From NCBI RefSeq assembly GCF_900102545.1, contig NZ_FNBN01000007.1, forward strand, positions 1 through 57,025: 57,025 bases of DNA. Reading direction: 5' to 3'. The position numbers and the translations under genes are program-made. This document shows positions 45,351 through 52,592 of the stretch, piece by piece; the first letter of the stretch is position 1, and each line of letters starts with the position of its first letter. Source of the stretch: Chitinophaga filiformis (GTDB lineage: Bacteria; Bacteroidota; Bacteroidia; Chitinophagales; Chitinophagaceae). A model generated the notes under the pieces. The model searched no databases and was not told where the DNA came from. It saw only the letters and a program-made list of their open reading frames with translations.

Positions 45351-45358
45351 CAAAGATA
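45351..45358 (-). promoter_or_regulatory. -7 box of barrel gene copy at 44710
   Basis: TATCTTTG on the reverse strand, 41 bases before the ATG; no clear -33. Confidence 0.4.
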
Positions 45359-45483
45359 CATTCCTGATAAAGCCTAATTTAACTAACTTGGCAGTTTAAC
45401 AAGACCTTAACATCAAGACAAGGATGTCTCCCGTTAATACAGAGCATCATTCATTAATCATTAAAACTTTAGAAACATCACAT

Positions 45484-46035
45484 ATGTCATACTGCAGCGC
45501 GATCGAGTACATGTCTGAAGAAAAAAAGGCTATACACAAAACTTACCACGACCAGCACTACGGTTTTCCTATACATGACGACAACGAGTTATTCTGTCGC
45601 CTGATACTGGAAATCAACCAGGCGGGCCTGAGCTGGGAAACCATCCTGAAAAAAGAGGCCGGTTTCAGGAAAGCATACAGCAATTTCAATATTAAAAAAG
45701 TAGCCGCTTATACGGAGGCGGACAGGGAAAGACTGATGGCAGATCCGGGCATTATCAGGAACCGCTTAAAGATCAATGCGGCAATAGAAAATGCCAAGAC
45801 TATCCTGCAACTACAAAAAGAACATGGCTCTTTTGAGAAATGGATAGCGTTTCATCATCCGAAAACGAAAGAGGAATGGGTAAAGATCTTTAAGAAAACG
45901 TTCAAGTTCACTGGTGGAGAGATTGTGAATGAATTCCTGATGAGTATAGGCTGCCTGCCGGGTGCTCATGATACCAGTTGTAAGGTGTATAAAAAGATAC
46001 AACAGGCAAAGCCATTGTGGTTGACAAAACAATAA
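45484..46035 (+). CDS. tag: DNA-3-methyladenine glycosylase I
   Basis: 183 residues from the ATG at 45484, chosen because it puts Cys4 where the Tag zinc ligand belongs (MSYC). His22 (YHDQHYG) and a C-terminal His and Cys in GAHDTSC complete the zinc site. The HhH core shows GLSWETILKKEAGFRKAY and VAAYTEADRERL. It removes 3-methyladenine from alkylated DNA. A further upstream ATG at 45424 is rejected. Confidence 0.9.
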   Translation: MSYCSAIEYMSEEKKAIHKTYHDQHYGFPIHDDNELFCRLILEINQAGLSWETILKKEAGFRKAYSNFNIKKVAAYTEADRERLMADPGIIRNRLKINAAIENAKTILQLQKEHGSFEKWIAFHHPKTKEEWVKIFKKTFKFTGGEIVNEFLMSIGCLPGAHDTSCKVYKKIQQAKPLWLTKQ

Positions 46036-46101
46036 CGTATTAACTGATTCCCGGCTCATTAATCCGCCTTCGGGTAATGCAATGAGCCGGGAATAATGTC
46101 C

Positions 46102-46626
46102 TTAAAACGCAGGTTCTTTCTTCTCAAGGAAGACCAACTGCCCCACATGATAGCTGATGTGTGTAGCACGGCTAATCAGTACATTCAACTTGTTCCGGTG
46201 AGGTTCCTTCGCAAAGTCTTCTTCTGATACCTTCGTATGCCTGGATAACCAATCTTCCGGCTGCATTTTGCTGAAATGATCCGCCAGTATACTGTTCACT
46301 TTCTCCCAGTATTCCCTTAATTCCGCCATAGATGGATATTCATCAAAAGCCTTGTCCGGGCTGGTAAGGAAAAGCTTTTCCAGCTGAGGATACAGTTTTT
46401 CACTGATACCGAATAATGACAGCAGACCATCGCTTGATCCTGCGAGGTGGCCCAACAGGTATATGGCCCTGCTGCGACCGGGAGCTACTTCCTGCAGGTA
46501 AAAATCGTCCTCATATTTGTTGAAGAAGGCCGTCACCCGCTTAGTATTTGAATGCCAGGTCGTCAGGATCTGTGAAATGATCTGTTTAGTCTGTGCTGCA
46601 GCAATATTTTCTGTTTGCGTACTCAT
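46102..46626 (-). CDS. DinB-like four-helix protein
   Basis: 174 residues from the ATG at 46626. Helical throughout, with His in GHLAGSSDGLL and HISYHVGQL near the end, which match the DinB/DUF1572 metal-site pattern. Members are metal-binding enzymes such as thiol transferases; this one's role is unknown. -7 box TATATTTG at 46691-46698 on the reverse strand. Confidence 0.75.
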   Translation of the reverse strand: MSTQTENIAAAQTKQIISQILTTWHSNTKRVTAFFNKYEDDFYLQEVAPGRSRAIYLLGHLAGSSDGLLSLFGISEKLYPQLEKLFLTSPDKAFDEYPSMAELREYWEKVNSILADHFSKMQPEDWLSRHTKVSEEDFAKEPHRNKLNVLISRATHISYHVGQLVFLEKKEPAF

Positions 46627-46690
46627 GATAAGTTGCTTTGAGTTGTGTACAAATGAAGATGATGGTGGTATTATAATGTAAATCCAGTGG

Positions 46691-46698
46691 CAAATATA
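46691..46698 (-). promoter_or_regulatory. -7 box of the DinB-like gene
   Basis: TATATTTG, reverse strand, 64 bases before the ATG at 46626. Confidence 0.45.
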
Positions 46699-46773
46699 GG
46701 ACATTTATTGACTGAACTAAATATTTCGATAGATACGTTCCGGGTATAAAAAAAGGGGCTTAATGCCAGTCAT

Positions 46774-46800
46774 GGTCGGAAGAAATTCCGACCTTTTTTT
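46774..46800 (+). terminator. Inward-facing terminator at IS4 left end
   Basis: GGTCGGAA (46774-46781), loop GAAA, TTCCGACC (46786-46793), then TTTTTTT. It would stop transcription entering the element from the left. Confidence 0.75.
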
Positions 46801-48019
46801 ATGTTTTGAAAAACAGGCTGGGATCTCCTCCACACTGTACACCGATTAGAGCAATTGCCAGATCCCTCACTTCCATTGAAAACCGTCTTTAGCGGTTTTG
46901 TAACCTAAGTTATTTGCCTTTTTGTAGATCAATACCATCATTGCAACTATCAAGGTCATGTATAACATTACCTGTATGCCATTTTGGTTCAATGAAACAA
47001 GGTGACTTACATTGAGTTCTTGTTTTAAAAATCGAAAGAACACCTCTATATCCCATCGTCGTCTATATGCCTGAGCAATGTCTTTTGCGGATAGTTGAAA
47101 ATCATTAGTTAAAAACCAAAAGATTTTGTCTTCATCTGTTTTGCTTTTTACAACAACAAGACGGAAATGGGTATCTACCAGCATTTCTTTGTAGTGTTCC
47201 TTCCCACGCTTGTTATTAATTAAAATGCCTGTGTATAATTGAACTTTACAATCTTTAAGCAAATTGGATTCGCCTAGATCTAAGTCCTGATTTTCAGTAA
47301 TAAATGACTCTAGTTCAACAAACTTTCTATTTTCCTTAGCTCTGCAAATAAAGGCCACATCATCCGCAGTAAAGGATTTCATTGTTCTGGTTGATTGCAA
47401 ACCCCTATCCAATACATAAATATTGTTGTGGTTAGTTTCTTTTTTCACATGTTCCAATACTACTTCCGGTAACGCAATATCTTCACTTGAATAAGCAGCA
47501 GAGGTAAAGACATTGGAATGACAAGGTAGAATACCATCAAAGGCAATACTATACTTAACCGCCTTTTTACCACTTTGGTTATCTATTCCTTCCATGAGCT
47601 TACCAACAGTTTCACTAATCATTGAACTGTCTACACGAATCAAGTTATATTTTTCTCTTTCTGTTGAGGAATATATTTCAGAAAACTGATCATAAATACA
47701 TTCGTATATCTGCTTAAAATAGTCCGGATCTATTTTGGATAATCTATCTGAAATAGAGCTCCTACGCACTTTTTCATCTTCATCCAGGTTGAAAAGTATT
47801 TTGAACACAGCATCATTGAATGTGTCTTCCAATGTTCTCTGGCTAAGTTTTTCATTTTCCAAAATACCGTACATCAATAAGTAAAACATCTTCTTTCCAT
47901 GAAGGACTTTTGCGTAATAATCGACTTTAGTTGTTACAGATAAATTCGCGATAAGAGCTTCGGGGATAAACCCCAACAGGATGTTTTATGTTGATTTTAT
48001 GGTCTTTAAACATGGGCAT
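46799..48019 (-). pseudogene. IS4 transposase, frameshifted near both ends
   Basis: The central frame (46867-47976) has the IS4 DDE residues: VDSSM, VLDRG and the YRRRWDIEVFFRFLKQ block. It lacks a start codon other than TTG and ends early at ...AKDGFQWK. With one A less in a run near 47985 the frame joins the ATG at 48019 (MPMFKDHKI...). With one A more near 46890 it continues as RFSMEVRDLAIALIGVQ to a stop at 46799. So two indels in A runs break the gene. It is probably inactive, unless these are sequencing errors. Confidence 0.8.
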
Positions 48020-48121
48020 ATCTTATTGATTATCAAATATTAAGATAAGCAATTAAAATGATAAAAACAATATAATTATTTGATTTTCAATTAATTAAGG
48101 GGCAATATTAGTCCCTAAAAT

Positions 48122-48150
48122 AAAAAAGTCGGAAGAAATAATCTTCCGAC
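48122..48150 (-). terminator. Inward-facing terminator at IS4 right end
   Basis: Reverse strand: GTCGGAAGA, loop, TCTTCCGAC, then TTTTTTA. Mirror of the left-end hairpin. Confidence 0.65.
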
Positions 48151-48208
48151 CATGACTGGGATGTGTATCCCCCTTTTTCTTTTATAGCAATTATTATGTA
48201 TAAATAAT

Positions 48209-48216
48209 TATGTTTG
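48209..48216 (+). promoter_or_regulatory. -7 box of the 48247 gene
   Basis: TATGTTTG, 30 bases before the ATG at 48247. Confidence 0.45.
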
Positions 48217-48246
48217 TACGCGCAGGCCCATTTAACAAAGATATCT

Positions 48247-48879
48247 ATGAAAACATTAGAAGAAGTAAAATCACTTTTTGAACATAAAAGTTATGATGTC
48301 AGAAGTGATTTCATTAACGAGTATGACTTCAAAGATGATCATTTTGAATATTACCGGCAGTTTATAGTGGCAGCCACCAATATCAGAGATCATTTGTACC
48401 TGTCTGATCTGATGGATCTCGCAGGCATGCTGCGTATCTATGACAAAGAGCTAAGAGACCGGTATTACAGCTATCTGTTTACCAAACAACATTCTATCGT
48501 TAAACTGGCTGCGCTGGATTATTTTAAATATTGTTCCAAAGAACTGCTACCAGTTACTTACGAGCAGGATCTTGTTTCATTATTGCAGAGGCGCGCCTCA
48601 GACATCCTAAAGAATCAGACACAGTGTAACCTTGTGCTTATAAACACAAAGAAAAAAGAAGAATATCTCCTGCAATTACTCGAAATGCTTACACGTACAA
48701 ATGATTGGAGAAGTATTTACAGAGTATTAATGAATCTGAAATATTGCGAATTTGATAGTAAGGATAAGTTGATTGTCTATGATCACATAACTGAATTAAC
48801 TCGTAAAAAAGACTTTGGGAAAGGTGTAGAGGGATTGCTAAAGGAAATGGGGACTGAGATCCGAAACAATGAATTATGA
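48247..48879 (+). CDS. Helical protein, unknown function
   Basis: 210 residues from the ATG at 48247 (an upstream TTG frame passes through the promoter box). All-helical, charged, with repeated pairs of helices such as YYRQFIVAATNIRDHLYLSDLMDLAGML, so perhaps HEAT- or ARM-like. No signal peptide. Stop and start overlap with the next gene (ATGA), so they are translationally coupled. Helical proteins of this kind can be immunity proteins, but nothing here proves that. Confidence 0.55.
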   Translation: MKTLEEVKSLFEHKSYDVRSDFINEYDFKDDHFEYYRQFIVAATNIRDHLYLSDLMDLAGMLRIYDKELRDRYYSYLFTKQHSIVKLAALDYFKYCSKELLPVTYEQDLVSLLQRRASDILKNQTQCNLVLINTKKKEEYLLQLLEMLTRTNDWRSIYRVLMNLKYCEFDSKDKLIVYDHITELTRKKDFGKGVEGLLKEMGTEIRNNEL

Positions 48880-49442
48880 TAATACCTTGGAAGAATAGCA
48901 TACTGTTTGCAACACTAATACTCTTTTCCTCTTTTAGTTCGCCGGGAAAAGATAAAAGATGCGATTCCTGTACGTACGAAGGGCGCATTACAAGAGTGAA
49001 ATTCGATGAACGATATGGGAAATACGTCTCCATTAGATTCGCGCCCTGTGATATTGTTCCCTGGATCGAGAAAGCACATTGTGAAACAGTTGATAACTGT
49101 TTCTATTTAAAAGGCTGGATACATCAATTATCTAATCCTCAAGCCACGGATCTCAAAATATTAAAGGCTGTCAAAGACAAAGATGGCGGATATACAGTAA
49201 CAGATACCTTAGGAAAGGTTGGCAATGATTGGCAGTTCTCATTCAAAGTGTGCAATAGAAAATATAATGACTTCCTTTTTATTGAACTCCACGATGGCAT
49301 ATATTTGAACTATGAAATGCGGGGTTTTAAAGCTTCTGGTGACAGTACAGCCAAATCTATCATGGGAATGGAGATGCCTGCAGAATGGTTGAAATTAAAT
49401 AATACATACAAAAAATTGGAGACACATAATATTGTACAATAG
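48876..49442 (+). CDS. Exported Cys-containing protein, unknown function
   Basis: 188 residues, overlapping the previous gene by 4 bases. Signal peptide (ILFATLILFSSFSSPG). The mature part has CDSCTYEGRITRVKF, further Cys at APCDIVPW, AHCETVDNCFYL and KVCNRKY, so several disulphides are likely in a beta-rich domain. Paired with a cytosolic helical protein, it could be an exported factor with its partner. Function unknown. Confidence 0.55.
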   Translation: MIIPWKNSILFATLILFSSFSSPGKDKRCDSCTYEGRITRVKFDERYGKYVSIRFAPCDIVPWIEKAHCETVDNCFYLKGWIHQLSNPQATDLKILKAVKDKDGGYTVTDTLGKVGNDWQFSFKVCNRKYNDFLFIELHDGIYLNYEMRGFKASGDSTAKSIMGMEMPAEWLKLNNTYKKLETHNIVQ

Positions 49443-49507
49443 TGTAGAACTAATGAGTGCCGTAATATTCATCTAAGAAGAACATACATGCCCTATGCAT
49501 GTGTCTC

Positions 49508-49975
49508 CTATCTGAACTCAAAAACTGTATGCCGATCCGGCGAATTATTCACAGTGCTTCTGAATGCCAAAGTATCCTTCTTTAGGATCAATATATCCGC
49601 ATACTCAAACACAGTATCTAAAGATATCAGGTGCAAAGTTGATATCTGTAATCTGCCATCACTACCAACTTTCCAGGCACGCAGAAAATTTAAACAATCT
49701 CTTTGGTCGTCTACCGAATTTGCATCGGCAAATGCGCCATCTGAGACAGGATAAGGGTGATTCCTGAATCTTATAAAGTAGCACTGGGCGCCATTGATAT
49801 GTGTGACCACAGGAGGTTTACCGGTTTCCTCAACTGTTACTGTCATTACAACCCAGGTACCCATTAGTTTGCTTTCTGTTTCATTAAGTGGTAAAGTTGG
49901 TCTTTTCTCTTTGCTACAGTTGGTATACATCACCATTACCAGCAAAGCACTGATAAAAAAAGATCTGATTTTCAT
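49508..49975 (-). CDS. Lipocalin-like lipoprotein
   Basis: 155 residues, signal with Cys20 (MYTNCSKE). The mature domain starts KLMGTWVVMTV, the usual first strand of lipocalin-like (DUF4488/5004-type) lipoproteins in Bacteroidota, and shows further beta strands with two conserved Cys (GAQCYF, RDCLNFL). It probably binds a small hydrophobic molecule or stabilises the envelope. Confidence 0.6.
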   Translation of the reverse strand: MKIRSFFISALLVMVMYTNCSKEKRPTLPLNETESKLMGTWVVMTVTVEETGKPPVVTHINGAQCYFIRFRNHPYPVSDGAFADANSVDDQRDCLNFLRAWKVGSDGRLQISTLHLISLDTVFEYADILILKKDTLAFRSTVNNSPDRHTVFEFR

Positions 49976-50278
49976 AAAAACAATGTTTAATGAAAAACAA
50001 CTTTTTTAGCATCCGCACGTATGTTTAAGCTGGCAGTTATTATAGTTACGTAAGTTACTGCAAATAACTGATCTATAGCAATAGCCAGCCCGGCTTTGTA
50101 ATACGTGAGACAGTGTCTCACATATTATTAAATGATTAAAGGGCATAGCGCCAACCAGGTACCATGCCCTCATTACCTCCATATTTTTTAAATCTATTTA
50201 AACTGTACCGAAGCCAGCATCATCTCGCCCTCATGCAGTTCCTGCGCTACATAATGCAAACTAAGCTCCCTGTCTGGC
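49976..50278. other. Intergenic with perfect palindrome
   Basis: Contains the 17-bp palindrome 50105-50121. A short reverse-strand frame after the decarboxylase (50190-50280, ending HEGEMMLASVQFK) reads protein-like but has no start and was not called. Confidence 0.5.
50105..50121. promoter_or_regulatory. 17-bp palindrome, TetR-type operator candidate
   Basis: GTGAGACA and TGTCTCAC are perfect complements around one G. The form and length suit a TetR-family dimer site, 130 bases upstream of the lipocalin-like gene. No TetR gene is present in the window. Confidence 0.4.
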
Positions 50279-51151
50279 TTAATGCCCCTTCTCAACTTTC
50301 TCCAGATCAATATTTTGCTTCTTTTTAAACTCGTAGTTCATAAAGGAACCGTCGTCCGGTACGGTCATATGGAAGTCCTTCAGTTCTGCCACTTCTACTT
50401 TAAGATCATTGCCTGAGAAGCTCAGCATATGTCCGCCCTTTGAACGATCGTCTGACAGGAAATGGAAGTGATACCCCTCTATGCTGATACCGTTGATATA
50501 GGTCGGCAGCTTATACCCTACCAGTACGCCTTTTGTATTTTTTATATCGAAGAATTGCTGGGTATTCAGCAGGGTGGCCAGAGGAGCATAAGGTTGTTTC
50601 GGAGGAGGGAACGCCCTTGTTTTCAGCTGATTAAAGCTACCTGAGATCCTGATGGCGTACATGCCGTTCTTCTTTTTCAGATAGTTGTCGATCTGGTTAA
50701 AAGCAGCTGCCTGATCCTGGGTGCCATTGATCGTGAAGATAGTATCTGCCTTGAAAAACGTAACAAAGGCCAGGGAGGTCTTAAAACTGTCTGTTACCTG
50801 TATAGTTTTGCCGGTAGATTGTGTCTGGTAGCCTTTGCCATCGCAGATGGTCAGTTCTCCGTCCAGCTGGTCCGGGGCGCCCAGGCCGAAGTCCCCCTGT
50901 TCCTTTAGCTGACTCCAGGTATAATTGCCATCAAATACGCCTCCGATAAAAGCATCGGCAACACCGTATTGAAAAAGTATGTTATGCTTTGCGTGATTGC
51001 CAGCCTTTTTATGCCCGGGAAATTGCCTGGCTGTGATGGTATTCCCGTTTTCCTTATTGATCCGTTTCTGTGCCTGTAAGGAAGAGAATGTTCCCAACAG
51101 TATAAACATCAGTAATGATCCGGTCCTGCTGTAATTGAATGCTTGTGTCAT
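50279..51151 (-). CDS. budA: Exported acetolactate decarboxylase
   Basis: 290 residues from the ATG at 51151; a longer frame from 51199 would include the terminator stem and is rejected. A signal peptide (LLMFILLGTFSSLQAQ) precedes the enzyme. Family blocks are QYGVADAFIGGVFDGNY, GDFGLGAPDQLDGEL, and the zinc-site motif GYHFHFLSDDRSKGGHM with three His. The enzyme decarboxylates acetolactate to acetoin; a periplasmic form is unusual compared with the cytosolic enzyme of many bacteria. A hairpin-terminator lies in its leader (51183-51212). Confidence 0.85.
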   Translation of the reverse strand: MTQAFNYSRTGSLLMFILLGTFSSLQAQKRINKENGNTITARQFPGHKKAGNHAKHNILFQYGVADAFIGGVFDGNYTWSQLKEQGDFGLGAPDQLDGELTICDGKGYQTQSTGKTIQVTDSFKTSLAFVTFFKADTIFTINGTQDQAAAFNQIDNYLKKKNGMYAIRISGSFNQLKTRAFPPPKQPYAPLATLLNTQQFFDIKNTKGVLVGYKLPTYINGISIEGYHFHFLSDDRSKGGHMLSFSGNDLKVEVAELKDFHMTVPDDGSFMNYEFKKKQNIDLEKVEKGH

Positions 51152-51182
51152 GTCATTTATGATTGGATAATGGTAATTCAAT

Positions 51183-51212
51183 AAAAAGTCGTCCCGCATG
51201 AACCGGGACGAC
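51183..51212 (-). terminator. budA: Terminator in the acetolactate decarboxylase leader
   Basis: Reverse strand: GTCGTCCCG, loop of 7, CGGGACGAC, then TTTTTA. It lies 32 bases before the chosen start and no upstream gene on that strand is seen, so it acts either as an attenuator or as the end of a small RNA. Confidence 0.75.
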
Positions 51213-51352
51213 CACTAAGCGGAAAGATCCCCCATCAGATCTTCTACTTAAACGTAGGCATTTAACATGACTATTTGTATGCAAATGTCTGTCAACTAAT
51301 GCGATATTAAAATCCCCAAAAGTGGGGAACCTGATAGACAAACTCCAGATGA
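51183..51352 (-). ncRNA. Candidate structured leader RNA or small RNA
   Basis: A -7 box TACCTTTG (51358-51365, reverse strand) starts a transcript of about 168 bases that would end at the terminator. Within it several helices can be drawn: GUUUGUC with GACAGAC enclosing a UCCCCA/UGGGGA hairpin (51313-51328), AUUUG/CAAAU, CUAC/GUAG, and AAGAUC/GAUCUU (51224-51243), then the terminator stem. It may be a riboswitch or attenuator for budA, or an independent sRNA. No known motif was recognised. Confidence 0.35.
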
Positions 51353-51596
51353 CGGAACAAAGGTAATTAACCGGCTTTATCTAATGATAAAAAGTTAGCG
51401 CGGATTAGCTATATAGGATAAAAATTAAAGACAGATGTTACCTTAAACTTTTTATATCTTCGATATTCCTTCTAACCAGTATACCTCTCTGCAATTATAC
51501 CCTGATTATTCACATCTGATATACGCGCCATGATTGACTGTACCGCGCGCGCAATCGACTATTCATGCAGGTCTTAACTTCAAAATACCCTTATTT
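51213..51596. other. Divergent intergenic region (leader RNA and YD-gene promoter)
   Basis: It contains the leader-RNA region and its -7 box. A TATCTTCG-type box near 51448 may serve the YD lipoprotein. No gene seen. Confidence 0.4.
51358..51365 (-). promoter_or_regulatory. -7 box of the leader RNA
   Basis: TACCTTTG on the reverse strand; no clear -33 TTG. Confidence 0.45.
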
Positions 51597-52340
51597 ATGA
51601 ACAGGTTCATTTTCCCTCTTTTGGCAATAGTGCTTATTTCTGCAGCTGGTTGCCGCAAACAGGATAACGCATTACCCTGTATCTGTAAGTTGACAAATAT
51701 CGATGATGGCGTGTCTGATTACAATGTCGCCTTTGAATATGATGCAAAGGGCCGGCTTGCCTACAGACGTGCTGCACATCAGAGCCGTTTAAGTCCGGAT
51801 TACAAGTTCATATATGACGCGCATGGCCGCTTGTCGCAATTCATTACTAATGGAGGAACCTACAGTGTTGGTGATCGTTTCTGGGAGTGGCACTATCTGT
51901 ATTATGATGCATACGGACGGATTGCGAAAGACACCTTCTATTATGAAGGCACAATAGGCGCTAATGGTCCTGTATTTGATCCGCAAATGCCTCCTGAATA
52001 TTATACCTTAACTACGACCTATGAATATGATTCCCATAACAGGATGATACGCCGGACGGCAGGAGGATCTTCCATCACTTATGCGTACAATGCACAGGGT
52101 AATCTTGTAACAAATGTTTACGGAGATTCATTGCACTATGATAATAAAGTAAACTTCAATCGTACTGATCCAGTTCTGCAATTTATTAACCGCGACTATA
52201 GCGTAAATAATCCGATAGGCGCCAGTTCATATAATGCATATGGTCTTCCGCTGGAATATCCGTATAGTCATGGTGGTTCTACCATTATTATTGACTATAT
52301 GGGCTTTTTCAATCCCGTATTTACTTACAGATGTAAATAA
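51597..52340 (+). CDS. YD-repeat lipoprotein
   Basis: 247 residues from the ATG at 51597; the frame opens 63 bases earlier but without a lipoprotein signal. Lipobox SAAGCRKQ (Cys about 19). Short repeats YDAKGRLAYR, YDAHGRLSQF, YDAYGRIAKD, YDSHNRMIRR and YNAQGNLVTN are typical YD (Rhs-like) units, here without a toxin. Probably a surface-facing beta-repeat lipoprotein, perhaps binding sugars. Confidence 0.8.
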   Translation: MNRFIFPLLAIVLISAAGCRKQDNALPCICKLTNIDDGVSDYNVAFEYDAKGRLAYRRAAHQSRLSPDYKFIYDAHGRLSQFITNGGTYSVGDRFWEWHYLYYDAYGRIAKDTFYYEGTIGANGPVFDPQMPPEYYTLTTTYEYDSHNRMIRRTAGGSSITYAYNAQGNLVTNVYGDSLHYDNKVNFNRTDPVLQFINRDYSVNNPIGASSYNAYGLPLEYPYSHGGSTIIIDYMGFFNPVFTYRCK

Positions 52341-52363
52341 CAAACCCATTATAATACCTGACA

Positions 52364-52391
52364 GGCATCGGCTACCGCCGATGCCTTTTTA
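52364..52391 (+). terminator. Intrinsic terminator after YD lipoprotein
   Basis: AGGCATCGGC (52364-52373) pairs perfectly with GCCGATGCCT (52378-52387), then TTTT. Confidence 0.85.
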
Positions 52392-52511
52392 ATTCCTTCA
52401 GAGTCCGAAGGCGCCATCTAAACAGATACTATCAGGGACGTCCTTCCTTTTTGTCGCCTATAAAATTATTTTACCGCACAACAATGTTTAAAATCATTTA
52501 AAATACAGGGG

Positions 52512-52542
52512 TTGACCTTTCATCCTGATATTTTTAACTTCG
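52512..52542 (+). promoter_or_regulatory. Promoter of the phospholipase gene
   Basis: TTG (52512-52514), 20 bases, TAACTTCG (52535-52542), one base off the TAnnTTTG consensus; 50 bases before the start. Confidence 0.45.
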
Positions 52543-52592
52543 CCATCCTGGATGCCCACGATTCATTCTAACGATAATATCAGGTAAAAAAT

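Larger units (their letters stand above)
46766..48159. mobile_element. IS4-family insertion sequence
   Basis: The ends carry a perfect 18-bp inverted repeat CCAGTCATGGTCGGAAGA (46766-46783 and the complement at 48142-48159), giving 1394 bp. The element encodes one reverse-strand transposase. Each end also forms a hairpin (GGTCGGAA/TTCCGACC and GTCGGAAGA/TCTTCCGAC) followed on the inner side by T runs. No clear target duplication was seen, so the outer limit could extend a few bases into the flanking A/G-rich sequence. Confidence 0.85.

Noticed and set aside
46740..48185. Target-site duplication around the IS4 element
   Set aside because: The flanks share AAAAA/GGGG-type inverted sequence but no matching direct repeat.
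50190..50280. Reverse-strand tail reading HEGEMMLASVQFK after the decarboxylase
   Set aside because: No start, no known family, and about 40 open codons is expected by chance; it could be a relic but is not supported.
51153..51341. 62-codon reverse frame overlapping the acetolactate decarboxylase leader
   Set aside because: It runs through the terminator stem and has no recognisable product.
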